DNA of 64,000 nt from JAAUTT01 sp963846585 (GTDB lineage: Bacteria; Bacteroidota; Bacteroidia; Bacteroidales; JAAUTT01): NCBI GenBank assembly GCA_963846585.1, contig CAWJWO010000015.1:186001-250000 (forward strand). The letters run 5' to 3'. Of this stretch, positions 36,425 to 45,237 are shown in pieces. A program made the position numbers and the translations under genes. Each line of letters begins with the position of its first letter. The first letter of the stretch is position 1. The notes under the pieces were generated by a model. It did no database searches, was not told where the DNA came from, and saw only the letters and a program-made list of their open reading frames with translations.

Positions 36425-36850
36425 TCATGGATTTTTTGCAGATGAAAATTCCTCGAATGTTTTATCTGAATAAAATATTAGTATTTTATCAATTTTATGC
36501 TCATTTGAAATTACTTTATCAGGTATAGCCATAGAAATTTCAGGAGTTTCCTTTTTTGAGGGTGGTTCCGGTATTTGTTGAAATAAATCGAGTTGTTTTA
36601 TCCTGGCTCCTGATTCAATATTTGTGGTATTTTGATCGCTTTTTTTAATCATATTGCCATTACCGGTTATTAACCATTCAGCATTAAGTAACTTATAACG
36701 CGATAACATTTTAAATATAAATTCGTAGCTTGGATTATTCCGCCCTGATAATATGTGCGAAATACTGGAACGTTGCACGCCAATTTCATCAGCAAAACGT
36801 GTTGCAGAAATATTTTCGTGGGTTAGGAACTTAATAATTCTGTCTTTCAT
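36425..36850 (-). CDS. XRE-family transcriptional regulator
   Basis: The 141-residue protein has an N-terminal HTH_3 domain (SATRFADEIGVQRSSISHIL and GRNNPSYEFIFKML, residues about 15-50), then a short linker with AEWLITGNGNM, and a low-complexity C-terminus. It is a common Bacteroidota regulator whose targets are unknown. It is divergent from pta across 720 bp that hold seven palindromes of the form TTAC-N4-GTAA, three of them 118-187 bp upstream of this gene, which makes self-regulation and pta control plausible. Confidence 0.85.
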   Translation of the reverse strand: MKDRIIKFLTHENISATRFADEIGVQRSSISHILSGRNNPSYEFIFKMLSRYKLLNAEWLITGNGNMIKKSDQNTTNIESGARIKQLDLFQQIPEPPSKKETPEISMAIPDKVISNEHKIDKILIFYSDKTFEEFSSAKNP

Positions 36851-36885
36851 ATAGTGCTTAGTTTATAGTGCTTAGTGCATAGAAT
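36848..36885. repeat. TGCTTAG/TGCATAG heptamer repeat
   Basis: Degenerate tandem copies of ATAGTGCTTAG/TAGTGCATAG immediately upstream of the XRE start codon, complement of the CTAAGCA array before rimO. Confidence 0.75.
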
Positions 36886-36967
36886 TTTACACAATAATGA
36901 TATATTTTCAAAAATATCCATTGGTAGTATTATTATTTTTAATTAATACAAGTAGCCGGAACCAATA

Positions 36968-37037
36968 TTACAAATGTAACTATAATACAATTTACTTATG
37001 TAACTTTTTAAGATATTATATAATATTACTTATGTAA
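36968..37037. promoter_or_regulatory. Operator cluster 1: three TTAC-N4-GTAA palindromes
   Basis: Three perfect inverted repeats TTAC-N4-GTAA at 36968-36979, 36992-37003 and 37026-37037, spaced 24 and 34 bp start to start. Two of them are identical (TTACTTATGTAA). They lie between the XRE regulator gene and pta in otherwise featureless AT-rich DNA. Confidence 0.7.
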
Positions 37038-37084
37038 ACTAATTAAATATATTTTTATATATAATACCTTAATATAATCAGGAC

Positions 37085-37129
37085 AAACTTATCCAGATCC
37101 TTCTGAATTAATAAGAATTGAATAAGTTT
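37085..37129. promoter_or_regulatory. Inverted repeat AAACTTAT/ATAAGTTT
   Basis: Eight-base arms at 37085-37092 and 37122-37129 with an inner TTCT/AGAA pair. It could be a second operator type or a weak transcript end. The DNA from about 37140 to 37340 beyond it is AT-rich and shows no gene or clear site. Confidence 0.45.
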
Positions 37130-37346
37130 ACAGGGATTAATCATTATCTTTAATTTATTACTTTATATAATTCATTTATAATACAGGTTTTTAATTATAT
37201 AAATAGTCATAATCTCTATAAATTACTGTATTTAGCCAATATATGTTACAATAATCCAAATCATATTAAAATAAATTATCAAATAATCAGTGTATATGAC
37301 TGGTATTTAAATTAATAAATCAAAGAATCAACATTATTTCACTTAA

Positions 37347-37427
37347 TTACATATGTATACTTACAATTGTAGTGCTGTATACAATAGTATTAAATAAAAT
37401 TACATATGTGATATATAACAAATGTAA
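37347..37427. promoter_or_regulatory. Operator cluster 2: four TTAC-N4-GTAA-like palindromes
   Basis: Sites at 37347-37358 (TTACATATGTAT), 37361-37372 (TTACAATTGTAG), 37400-37411 (TTACATATGTGA) and 37416-37427 (TAACAAATGTAA). Each differs from the perfect palindrome by one or two bases. They lie 147-227 bp upstream of the pta start; a TAAATTTG matching the Bacteroidota -7 element sits at 37530-37537. Confidence 0.65.
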
Positions 37428-37573
37428 ATTAGTTAAGATTCAGACATATTTGTACGTTATTATTTTAAAATGTTTGATTTATCTGTGACGAATGTGTCAT
37501 TTTTATAAGGAATTTTTGGGCAATTTCATTAAATTTGGATACCAATATTTTATTCTCTATAAATCATAATACT

Positions 37574-38593
37574 ATGAATTTACTATCAACTATTAAAAAT
37601 AAAGCCAGGAATAACATTAAACGAATAGTATTACCTGAAGGCACCGAAGAAAGAACCATAAAAGCTGCTGATATTGTTATTAAAGAAAAAATTGCAGACA
37701 TTACATTAATTGGCAGCCCGGAAAAAATCCATAAATTGGCTGATAATTATGGCCTTAAAAATATTGGAAAAGCCAAAATTGTTGATCCTGACAGTCATCC
37801 TAAGAAAAATGAATATGCGGATCTTATGGTAGAATTGCGTAAATCTAAAGGGCTTACCCGTTCAAATGCAATTAAGCTTATAGAAGATCCTTTATACCTG
37901 GCTACTATAATGATTAAAAATGGTGATGCAGATGGTGAAGTTGGAGGTGCAATGAACGCTACCAGCGATGTTTTAAGGCCTGCTTTTCAATTTGTTAAAA
38001 CGATGCCAGGAATAACTGTAGTTTCAGGAGCTTTTATTATGATTTTAAAGGATAAGGATTTCGGCGAAAAAGGAATACTTATTTTTGCTGATTGTGCTGT
38101 TCACCCCAACCCTACCGATAAAGAACTGGCAGAAATTGCTGTTGCTACAGCTAAAACAACTAAAGACCTTGTTGGATTTGAGCCACGTATTGCTATGTTA
38201 AGTTTTTCAACCAAAGGAAGCGCAAAACATGAATTGGTTGATAAAGTAATAAATGCAACAAGAATGGCTAAAGAAATGAACCCGTCTTTAAAAATTGATG
38301 GAGAACTGCAAGCCGATGCAGCCATTATTGATAGTATTGGTAAAAGCAAAGCCCCCGGAAGCGATATTGCGGGAAATGCCAATGTATTGATATTCCCTTC
38401 TCTGGAAGCAGGCAATATATCTTACAAATTAGTCCAGCGTTTGGCTCATGCTGAAGCAATCGGGCCAATATTACAAGGGATGGCAGCTCCGATAAACGAT
38501 TTATCCAGAGGTTGCTCCGTAAGCGATATTGTTAATATGGTTGCTATTACTGTAAATCAGGTTATTGGATTAAATAATAAATCAACTAATTAA
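37574..38593 (+). CDS. pta: Phosphate acetyltransferase
   Basis: Converts acetyl-CoA and phosphate to acetyl phosphate. The 339-residue PTA_PTB domain protein has IVLPEGTEERTIKAAD, NPTDKELAEIAVATA and FPSLEAGNISYKLVQRL, the length of single-domain Pta enzymes. I chose ATG 37574: the frame extends to a TTG at 37535, but relatives begin at NLLSTIKNKA. It is first in an apparent operon with a 3-hydroxyacyl-CoA dehydrogenase (14 bp gap) and ackA (17 bp gap), and downstream of an operator array. Confidence 0.95.
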   Translation: MNLLSTIKNKARNNIKRIVLPEGTEERTIKAADIVIKEKIADITLIGSPEKIHKLADNYGLKNIGKAKIVDPDSHPKKNEYADLMVELRKSKGLTRSNAIKLIEDPLYLATIMIKNGDADGEVGGAMNATSDVLRPAFQFVKTMPGITVVSGAFIMILKDKDFGEKGILIFADCAVHPNPTDKELAEIAVATAKTTKDLVGFEPRIAMLSFSTKGSAKHELVDKVINATRMAKEMNPSLKIDGELQADAAIIDSIGKSKAPGSDIAGNANVLIFPSLEAGNISYKLVQRLAHAEAIGPILQGMAAPINDLSRGCSVSDIVNMVAITVNQVIGLNNKSTN

Positions 38594-38607
38594 TAAATAT
38601 ATAATAA

Positions 38608-39570
38608 ATGTCCGAAGTATTAGAAGATTATGCACTTCATGAAAAATTGCAAAGAAAAGGATCCCTGCATAAAGTTGGCATTATTGGTTGCGGATCGGTT
38701 GGCCAGGAAATTACACGGATAATAAGCCTTGCCGGCATAGATGTTGTGTTTATTGATGTCAGCGAGGAAAGAGTAATGCAAATATTTTTAAGTATAAATC
38801 AACAACTTGACGAAATAATTAATCGTTGGGGATTAACTGAAAACGAGAAAAGAGCTATTCTTTCAAGAATTAAAGGATCAACAGATTACAATGATCTTAA
38901 GGATTGTAACCTTGTGATGGAAACTATTAGTCCTGATAAGCCGGGAACATCTCTTGAATTACGAAAAAATGTTTTTCGTAATATTGAGAATTATGTCCCG
39001 GAAGAAACAATTATCACATCTAATGTTTCTACTTTAATGATATCAGACCTGGCCGCTGCATTAAAATACCCGGAACGTGCAGTAGGACTGCATTTTCTTA
39101 TTCCACCTTCCACGGTTAAAATAGTTGAAGTTGTTAAAGGTTTAAAAACCTCAGAGAATGCTTACGATTATGTTTGCAGGTTTGCAAATATGATCGGCAA
39201 AAAAGTAATTACAATCAACGAATCACCTGGCAATATAAGTACACGTCTTATTGTTACCCTTATAAATGAAGCTTGTGAAACACTTATGGAAGGTGTTGCT
39301 ACAATTGAAAATATAGATGATACTATGAAATATGGGTTCGGGCTTCAGTTTGGACCATTTGAACTGGCTGATCGTATAGGATTGGATAAAATTCTTAAGT
39401 ATATGGATAACCTTTATCAGGAATTTGGTTTACAAAAATTTAAGGCATCGCCTATAATTAAAAGGCTTGTACGTGCAAATAATTTAGGCAGGAAATCAGG
39501 CAAGGGGTTTTATATATACGATCATGATTTAAAAAATGGACTGCATATATCCAGTTCCGGAATCATATAA
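38608..39570 (+). CDS. 3-hydroxyacyl-CoA (3-hydroxybutyryl-CoA) dehydrogenase family protein
   Basis: A 320-residue protein with the NAD-binding IIGCGSVGQEITRI (about 25-38), LVMETISPDKPGT, the NVSTLMISDL segment, GLHFLIPPSTVKIVEVV with the catalytic histidine, and the C-terminal domain FGPFELADRIGLD ending GRKSGKGFYIYD. This is the Hbd fold, reducing acetoacetyl-CoA or oxidising 3-hydroxyacyl-CoA. It differs from standard Hbd in having PPSTV where PAPVM is usual, so its substrate may differ. It sits between pta and ackA, linking it to acetyl-CoA flux. Confidence 0.88.
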   Translation: MSEVLEDYALHEKLQRKGSLHKVGIIGCGSVGQEITRIISLAGIDVVFIDVSEERVMQIFLSINQQLDEIINRWGLTENEKRAILSRIKGSTDYNDLKDCNLVMETISPDKPGTSLELRKNVFRNIENYVPEETIITSNVSTLMISDLAAALKYPERAVGLHFLIPPSTVKIVEVVKGLKTSENAYDYVCRFANMIGKKVITINESPGNISTRLIVTLINEACETLMEGVATIENIDDTMKYGFGLQFGPFELADRIGLDKILKYMDNLYQEFGLQKFKASPIIKRLVRANNLGRKSGKGFYIYDHDLKNGLHISSSGII

Positions 39571-39587
39571 TTAATCTATTTAAAATA

Positions 39588-40802
39588 ATGAAAATTATAG
39601 TATTAAATTGCGGAAGCTCATCTATTAAATATCAGTTATTTGAAATGGATGCCTGTGAAGTTTTAGCAAAAGGGGTGATTGAGAAAATTGGCCTTCATGG
39701 TTCATTTATAAAGCATGAAAGAAACGACGGAAACAAACTTTACATCGAAGGGGATATTTATGATCATCAGGCAGGAATTGAATATGTACTTGGCGTTTTA
39801 TCCAGTAAAAATCATGGAAGCATTAAAAATTTCGATGAAATAGATGCTGTCGGGCACCGTGTAGTTCATGGTGGAGAAAAATTTAATAATAGTGTTCTCA
39901 TTACTGATGAAGTAATAAGAAAAATAGACGAGTGCATAGAATTGGCCCCACTTCACAACCCACCTAATCTTAAGGGTATAGAGGCAATGAAAATGTTGCT
40001 TCCAAATGTTCCTCAGGTTGGAGCTTTTGATACTGCCTTTCATCAAACAATGCCTGCCTATGCATATATGTATGCAATTCCTTATTCGTTATACAAAAAA
40101 TACGCAATCAGAAGGTATGGCTTCCATGGTTCAAGCCATCGTTTCGTTTCAAAAAGAGCATGCGAAATACTTAATCTGGATATTAACAAACAACGAATTA
40201 TTACCTGTCACCTTGGAAACGGAGGATCGGTTGCAGCTGTACAAAATGGCCATTCAGTAGATACATCAATGGGAATGACTCCGGTTGAAGGCTTAATCAT
40301 GGGAACCCGTTGCGGAGACATGGATCTCGGGGTGTTGACATATCTTATGACACGTGAGGAACTGGATATCAGTACTGCAAATATTCTTATTAATAAACAC
40401 AGTGGTATGCTTGGAATAACAGGGGTTTCATCAGATATGCGCGAAATTATGAAGGAAGCTGAAAATGGCAACGAACGGGCTCAAATTGGTTTAGAAATGT
40501 ATCATTACAGGCTTAGAAAGTACATAGGATCTTATGCCGCAGCAATGGGAGGGCTTGATTTATTATTGTTTACAGGTGGCGTTGGCGAAAATTCTGATTA
40601 CACAAGGCTTGAAGCTACAAAAGGCCTGGAATTCATGGGAATTGAACTTGATGCTGATAAAAATAATAAAATCAAGGGAGAAGAAAAAGTAATAAGTAAA
40701 GATTCCTCAAAAGTTAAAATATTGATAGTGCCTACTAATGAAGAATTAATTATAGCTAATGATACAAAAGAAATAATTGAAAAAATGCATGTTAGTAGTT
40801 AG
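39588..40802 (+). CDS. ackA: Acetate kinase
   Basis: Makes ATP and acetate from acetyl phosphate, completing the Pta-AckA route. The 404-residue ASKHA protein has LNCGSSSIKYQLFE at the start, GHRVVHGG, FDTAFHQTMP, RRYGFHGSSHRFVS, CHLGNGGSVAAV, MGTRCGDMDLGVLT and FTGGVGENSDYTR. The C-terminus MHVSS is encoded by DNA (GTTAGTAGTTAG) resembling the intergenic heptamer repeats. Confidence 0.97.
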   Translation: MKIIVLNCGSSSIKYQLFEMDACEVLAKGVIEKIGLHGSFIKHERNDGNKLYIEGDIYDHQAGIEYVLGVLSSKNHGSIKNFDEIDAVGHRVVHGGEKFNNSVLITDEVIRKIDECIELAPLHNPPNLKGIEAMKMLLPNVPQVGAFDTAFHQTMPAYAYMYAIPYSLYKKYAIRRYGFHGSSHRFVSKRACEILNLDINKQRIITCHLGNGGSVAAVQNGHSVDTSMGMTPVEGLIMGTRCGDMDLGVLTYLMTREELDISTANILINKHSGMLGITGVSSDMREIMKEAENGNERAQIGLEMYHYRLRKYIGSYAAAMGGLDLLLFTGGVGENSDYTRLEATKGLEFMGIELDADKNNKIKGEEKVISKDSSKVKILIVPTNEELIIANDTKEIIEKMHVSS

Positions 40803-40824
40803 TTTAAATCCTGGTGGTTGTATA

Positions 40825-40853
40825 AGTATGTTTATAAACCTTATAAACTTTTA
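40825..40853. repeat. TTATAAACC-type short repeat
   Basis: Words TATGTTTATAAACC and TTATAAACTTT in tandem in the short gap between ackA and the convergent SDR gene, the same family as at 2741, 48620 and 52905. Confidence 0.6.
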
Positions 40854-40855
40854 TA

Positions 40856-41563
40856 CTATTCTACCGAATCGCCAACAGGAATAATCTTTCCATTATAATT
40901 TTTTTTCCCTTCAATAGCAAAATTAGCAATATAAGATCCCATCTCTTCCGGAGACACTGATGCCTTATATCCCGGAAATGCTTCTGCCAGCATATCAGTC
41001 TGAACTGACCCCAAAGCCAGTGCATTGAAAACTATTCCATCATTTTTATATTCTTCTGCAAGACATTCCGTTAATGAAGCGATTGCAGCTTTACTGGCGC
41101 TATAATGAGATAAACCTGCAAATTTTTTGCTTTCCTGATAACCAGCAATACTCGAAATATTAATTACATGGGCTTGTCCAATTTTAAGCAATGGTAACAG
41201 ATTCTTAATCAACAAAGACGGAGCCAGATAATTCACATTGAAAATTCTGGTTATTTCTTCTGATGAAATAATTTCAAATGGTTTATTAATTAGAGTTCCT
41301 GCATTATTAATCAATATATCTATGCTGTTAAAATGTTGTCTGATGATTCCGGATAACTTTGGTTCACTAAACGTAATTTGCTGAAAATCATATGATATAG
41401 GAATAAATTCAGTTTTTGAATTATTACTGCACCAGTCCTTTAATATAACCAATTGCTTGTAGTTTCTTGAAATGCCTATTATTTTATTTACCTGCGATAT
41501 TGCCAGTGATTTAACGATATTTAAACCAATTCCTTTGCTAGCTCCTGTAACTACTATATTCAT
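40856..41563 (-). CDS. Short-chain dehydrogenase/reductase
   Basis: A 235-residue classical SDR: VVTGASKGIGLNIV (residues 4-17), NNAGTL, NISSIAGYQESK and the YSASK catalytic motif. The C-terminus GKIIPVGDSVE closes the domain without extension. Substrate unknown. It is the last gene of the leftward GT2/HEAT/phosphorelay cluster, 35 bp after the GT2 gene, so a sugar or lipid precursor role is conceivable. Confidence 0.85.
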   Translation of the reverse strand: MNIVVTGASKGIGLNIVKSLAISQVNKIIGISRNYKQLVILKDWCSNNSKTEFIPISYDFQQITFSEPKLSGIIRQHFNSIDILINNAGTLINKPFEIISSEEITRIFNVNYLAPSLLIKNLLPLLKIGQAHVINISSIAGYQESKKFAGLSHYSASKAAIASLTECLAEEYKNDGIVFNALALGSVQTDMLAEAFPGYKASVSPEEMGSYIANFAIEGKKNYNGKIIPVGDSVE

Positions 41564-41598
41564 ATTAATGTTAATGATTATTTATTATTATTGTTTTG

Positions 41599-43029
41599 TC
41601 ATTTTTTTTTACGTGAACTAAACCCTTCCCTTTCCATTTTTCCCCACGCTCTTTTACCTCTCAAATAATCGATATTTCCGCAAATTGACCAGAATACCGT
41701 AAGAGGATGAAAAAATAATGGTTCAAGAAATCCTGTAAAAACAAGCTTCAGGACTTCTCTCCTTGTTTTATATTTATGAAATGTTAATTCTTCAAATAGT
41801 ACTGCCCAGGTACTCATCGAAATAGCAAAAGTATAAACAAAAACAAGCAAAAGCAGGAAAAACGACCAGTTTGGCTGTCCGAATATAATTAAAAGCCCGA
41901 AATATACTAATCCTAAAAATTCAATAATTGGCGATAGCCACTCGAATATCATCCAGTATGGATAACTAAGCATGCCAAGTATTTTAAATTTCGGATTTAA
42001 AAACAATATTTTATGTTGTATTAATGTTTCAATTGTGCCTCTTGTCCATCTGTTACGCTGACGGCCCAGCATTTTCAGGTTAGATGGTACCTGTGTCCAA
42101 ACCAAAGGATCTGGAATATATTTTAAGGTATAATCTTGTTTTTGTTCCGACATGTAACGGCGCATCCTCACTACAAGTTCCATATCTTCTCCTACTGTTG
42201 CAACAGAATATCCTCCGCATTTAATAACAACCTCTTTATCAAACATTCCCAAGGCACCGGAAATAATCAGTAAACCATTAAGTTTACCCCAGGCCATTCT
42301 TGACATTAAAAATGCCCGTGTATATTCCAATACCTGTACCCTTGGCAAAAACTTTTCAGGCAATTTTATACCAACTATCTGCCCCCCTTCAATTTCACAG
42401 GAATTTGCAATTCTGATTACTCCTCCTGTACCAATTACTTTACGGTCGGTTTCTTCCATAAAAGGTTTAACCATTTTCAATAAAGCATCAGGCTCCATTA
42501 TCGAATCTACATCAATGCTGCATATTAGTTGGTTTTTTGAAATATTTATTCCGGCATTTAAAGCATCTGATTTACCACCATTAACTTTATTAATGATAGT
42601 GAGACGTTTAAACGATCTGTTTTTTGATTTATATATGCCTAAGATACGTTCACAGGGTATTTTGTAGTCAAAATAATAATTAACCCTTTCCAAATCATAA
42701 GCTTTAACTATTTTATTAAAAGTATCGTCTTTACTCCCGTCGTTTACTACAATTACTTCAAAATTATTATAATATAATGATAGTAAAGCTCTTATATTAT
42801 CGACAATAGTTTTTTCTTCGTTAAATGCCGGGGCTATTACCGAAACTGAAGGTGTTAAGGGAGCCAGTATAATGGAATTATAATCAACATAACTGTTTTG
42901 ACGCAGGTAACGACGCAATGCAACAGCTGAAATTACAGCAAGGATAATATAAGTTGTAAACAGGAATAATGTTATTAACAATATTAAATTGTTAACAAGA
43001 TATTGTATAACTCCAAAAACAAAATCCAT
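41599..43029 (-). CDS. Processive family 2 glycosyltransferase (exopolysaccharide synthase-like)
   Basis: The 476-residue integral membrane enzyme has one N-terminal membrane helix (about 12-38), a GT2 domain (SVIAPAFNEEKTI, VNDGSKDDT, the DVD metal site at 173-175, the acceptor-site GED in SVATVGEDMELV) and the processivity motif GRQRNRWTRG, then about four C-terminal helices. This is the layout of hyaluronan, chitin and PgaC/IcaA-type synthases. It uses a nucleotide sugar to build and export a polymer. No PilZ domain is present. It overlaps the HEAT gene by one base (TGATG), so the two are coupled. Confidence 0.9.
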   Translation of the reverse strand: MDFVFGVIQYLVNNLILLITLFLFTTYIILAVISAVALRRYLRQNSYVDYNSIILAPLTPSVSVIAPAFNEEKTIVDNIRALLSLYYNNFEVIVVNDGSKDDTFNKIVKAYDLERVNYYFDYKIPCERILGIYKSKNRSFKRLTIINKVNGGKSDALNAGINISKNQLICSIDVDSIMEPDALLKMVKPFMEETDRKVIGTGGVIRIANSCEIEGGQIVGIKLPEKFLPRVQVLEYTRAFLMSRMAWGKLNGLLIISGALGMFDKEVVIKCGGYSVATVGEDMELVVRMRRYMSEQKQDYTLKYIPDPLVWTQVPSNLKMLGRQRNRWTRGTIETLIQHKILFLNPKFKILGMLSYPYWMIFEWLSPIIEFLGLVYFGLLIIFGQPNWSFFLLLLVFVYTFAISMSTWAVLFEELTFHKYKTRREVLKLVFTGFLEPLFFHPLTVFWSICGNIDYLRGKRAWGKMEREGFSSRKKK

Positions 43030-44435
43030 CAGTTGATGCGTTTATCTAATACATGTTTTATAATTATCTGATAATTTTTATAATCTGAATCCAGTAATCT
43101 TTGTAATGAACTTTTACCGGTTTCACCCATATTATTTATAGCCATTGCTGCTTCAATCTGAAGTTGAACATCATCTTCCTTATCAAGTACCAGTTTCATA
43201 AAATTTAACATAGAATCATCCGGCATTTTTGAAATAGCATGAAGTATCGCGATACGGTTTTCATACATTTCTCCTTTATATAAGCGTTTTAAATGTGGCA
43301 ATGCATCTTTAATTCTTAAATTTCCTATTACATTAATTGTTAATCTTCTTATTTCTTCATCATCGTTAATTAACATCCAGAATAAATTTTTATACGTTTC
43401 GGTTTGCCTGAAAATATCAATCATTCGTAAAGAAAACAATACTACTGATTTATTTTTTAAAAATAACCACCGGTCAAATTGTGGAATGGGTAAATTATGA
43501 AACATAATAGTTTCATAAACTGTTAATTGTTCCCAAAGAGTAAAAGGTTTTTGCAAAAGGTCGAGGAACCCAAACGGATCATCATGATTTAACCGAACCA
43601 TGGCCAACTGGGCTTCCATGCGTACTATATCATTATAGCTTTGCAGGCATCTTGAAATTTCTTCATTTGCCTCAGGTATATTCATAAAGGCCAATTCATG
43701 AAATCCTTTGACTTTTACATTCCATAACCTGCTATAAGCCTTTCTGATTGAATCGTTATCAAGTTTCAATAATATAAATAAATTTTGAAGTTTTTCTTTT
43801 GCCTCGCCGGTTAAATTAATACTTAAATCAATCATTTGATCTATAAGTATTTTACGATTAAATGATGAAGCGGCAGTATTTCTGATTTTTATTAAAATAT
43901 CCTTATTTTCATCCTCTGAAAATAAATAATCTACTAATAATTGCTGATACTTCTCAAGGAGAGATTCTTTTATTTTAGAATTATGTTCAAGTATTCCCCT
44001 GTTTACTAAAATTATTAATAATATCACCAATAGCGAGAAAACGAAATAAACAATAAAAAAAATAAGGCTTTTTATCAGAATATCAGGCTTATCAAAATTA
44101 AAATATAATACTAAGCTTCCGATATTATGTTTTGTATACTCTATCTCCTTAATCTTATATTGGATATAAAGGGATTTTGGATTAATTTCAGCAGCTTTCC
44201 TATATTGTTTAACTGCAACATTAAACAAACCAAAATGGTATGCCCATTCTGCTTTATTTAAAATTTTTTCATATTCAGGGCCGAAATTTTGATTTATTAA
44301 AGTATCTCCTAAGGGAATAATATTATTTTCAGTTTGTATTGAGTCAGCAAATGCTAAAGTATCAATATCCTTTGCAATTAAATTCAGGATACAAACAAAA
44401 TTTATAAGAATAATAAATACTAATTTAGCTTTCAT
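43029..44435 (-). CDS. Membrane protein with TPR-like and HEAT repeats
   Basis: A 468-residue protein with a signal peptide (LVFIILINFVCILNLIA), a short periplasmic TPR-like part (YEKILNKAEWAYHFGLF to about residue 100), a strong membrane helix (SLIFFIVYFVFSLLVILLII, about 125-145), and a cytoplasmic helical domain with HEAT repeats at the end (IRRLTINVIGNLRIKDALP, QLQIEAAMAINNMGETG). It spans the inner membrane and could tie the phosphorelay proteins to the synthase encoded next to it. Function unknown; the coupling to the GT2 gene by overlap is strong. Confidence 0.82.
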   Translation of the reverse strand: MKAKLVFIILINFVCILNLIAKDIDTLAFADSIQTENNIIPLGDTLINQNFGPEYEKILNKAEWAYHFGLFNVAVKQYRKAAEINPKSLYIQYKIKEIEYTKHNIGSLVLYFNFDKPDILIKSLIFFIVYFVFSLLVILLIILVNRGILEHNSKIKESLLEKYQQLLVDYLFSEDENKDILIKIRNTAASSFNRKILIDQMIDLSINLTGEAKEKLQNLFILLKLDNDSIRKAYSRLWNVKVKGFHELAFMNIPEANEEISRCLQSYNDIVRMEAQLAMVRLNHDDPFGFLDLLQKPFTLWEQLTVYETIMFHNLPIPQFDRWLFLKNKSVVLFSLRMIDIFRQTETYKNLFWMLINDDEEIRRLTINVIGNLRIKDALPHLKRLYKGEMYENRIAILHAISKMPDDSMLNFMKLVLDKEDDVQLQIEAAMAINNMGETGKSSLQRLLDSDYKNYQIIIKHVLDKRIN

Positions 44436-44441
44436 TTAATT

Positions 44442-44813
44442 TTAACCCTTTGCTTTTAAAAGCAATCTTTTAATTCTCAATGAAAGCTCATCCGGACTAA
44501 ATGGTTTAGTAATATAATCGTCTGCGCCGAGTTCAAATGCATGTAATACAACATCTTCAAGACCAACCCTTGTTAACATTACAATAGGTATATTGCTCTT
44601 CATGTCATTGCGTATATATGATATTAGTTCCAATCCACTGATTAAAGGCATATGCAAATCAGTAAGAACCATATCAATTTTTTTATCTGTCTTTAAACAT
44701 TCAATTGCCTGTTTGCCATCATGAGCTGTAATAATATCATAACCGTCGTGGTTAAGCTTATGCTCCAAAGCTTTCAAAGTCATAATATCGTCCTCACATA
44801 TTAATATTTTCAT
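44442..44813 (-). CDS. Single-domain response regulator (CheY-like)
   Basis: A 123-residue receiver domain with acidic pair Asp8-Asp9, phosphoacceptor Asp52 (LTDLHMP), Thr81 and Lys103 (ITKPFSPDEL), all in place. There is no output domain, so it should signal through protein contact, most likely with the HEAT protein or the synthase encoded directly downstream. Its gene lies 24 bp after the HPt gene. Confidence 0.93.
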   Translation of the reverse strand: MKILICEDDIMTLKALEHKLNHDGYDIITAHDGKQAIECLKTDKKIDMVLTDLHMPLISGLELISYIRNDMKSNIPIVMLTRVGLEDVVLHAFELGADDYITKPFSPDELSLRIKRLLLKAKG

Positions 44814-44837
44814 AATTCCAAAATTTAATTAGCCATT

Positions 44838-45197
44838 CTAAGTTTCTAATTTTGAAAAATCACGTTTAAGTTCTTCAATTATAATCGAACATCCCGCTTC
44901 AAGTTTATACGTAAGTTCGTCTATTTTATCAATATTTATTTGATTAATGCCATTTTCTTCAATTTGAATAGCAATTGATTTTAATTCTTCATTTTCTAAA
45001 AATAATAAGTTAGAAGCAAATTTGTGAGCAGTTTTACCTGCATTAATCCAGTTTTTCTGATTTACAAACTCTCTTATTTTATTCAGTTCCTTTGGAACTT
45101 CTGCGATAAAAGTCTGCATCATATCTAATATGAAATTATCATCTCCGCATGAAATGCTTTGTAAATATTCCAAACTGTAATGTTTTTCAATTTCCAT
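44838..45197 (-). CDS. HPt-domain phosphotransfer protein
   Basis: The 119-residue four-helix protein carries the HPt signature AGKTAHKFASNL with phosphorylatable His58, preceded by a typical helix ILDMMQTFIAEVPKELNKI. It would shuttle phosphate between a hybrid histidine kinase, not in this window, and the CheY-like protein encoded next. Confidence 0.88.
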   Translation of the reverse strand: MEIEKHYSLEYLQSISCGDDNFILDMMQTFIAEVPKELNKIREFVNQKNWINAGKTAHKFASNLLFLENEELKSIAIQIEENGINQINIDKIDELTYKLEAGCSIIIEELKRDFSKLET

Positions 45198-45237
45198 GAT
45201 ATCAATATATTTTCAATTATGTAAATAACATACTATA

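Noticed and set aside
36425..37427. Prophage immunity region (XRE repressor plus operators)
   Set aside because: There are no phage genes on either side and the divergent gene is pta, a core metabolic gene.
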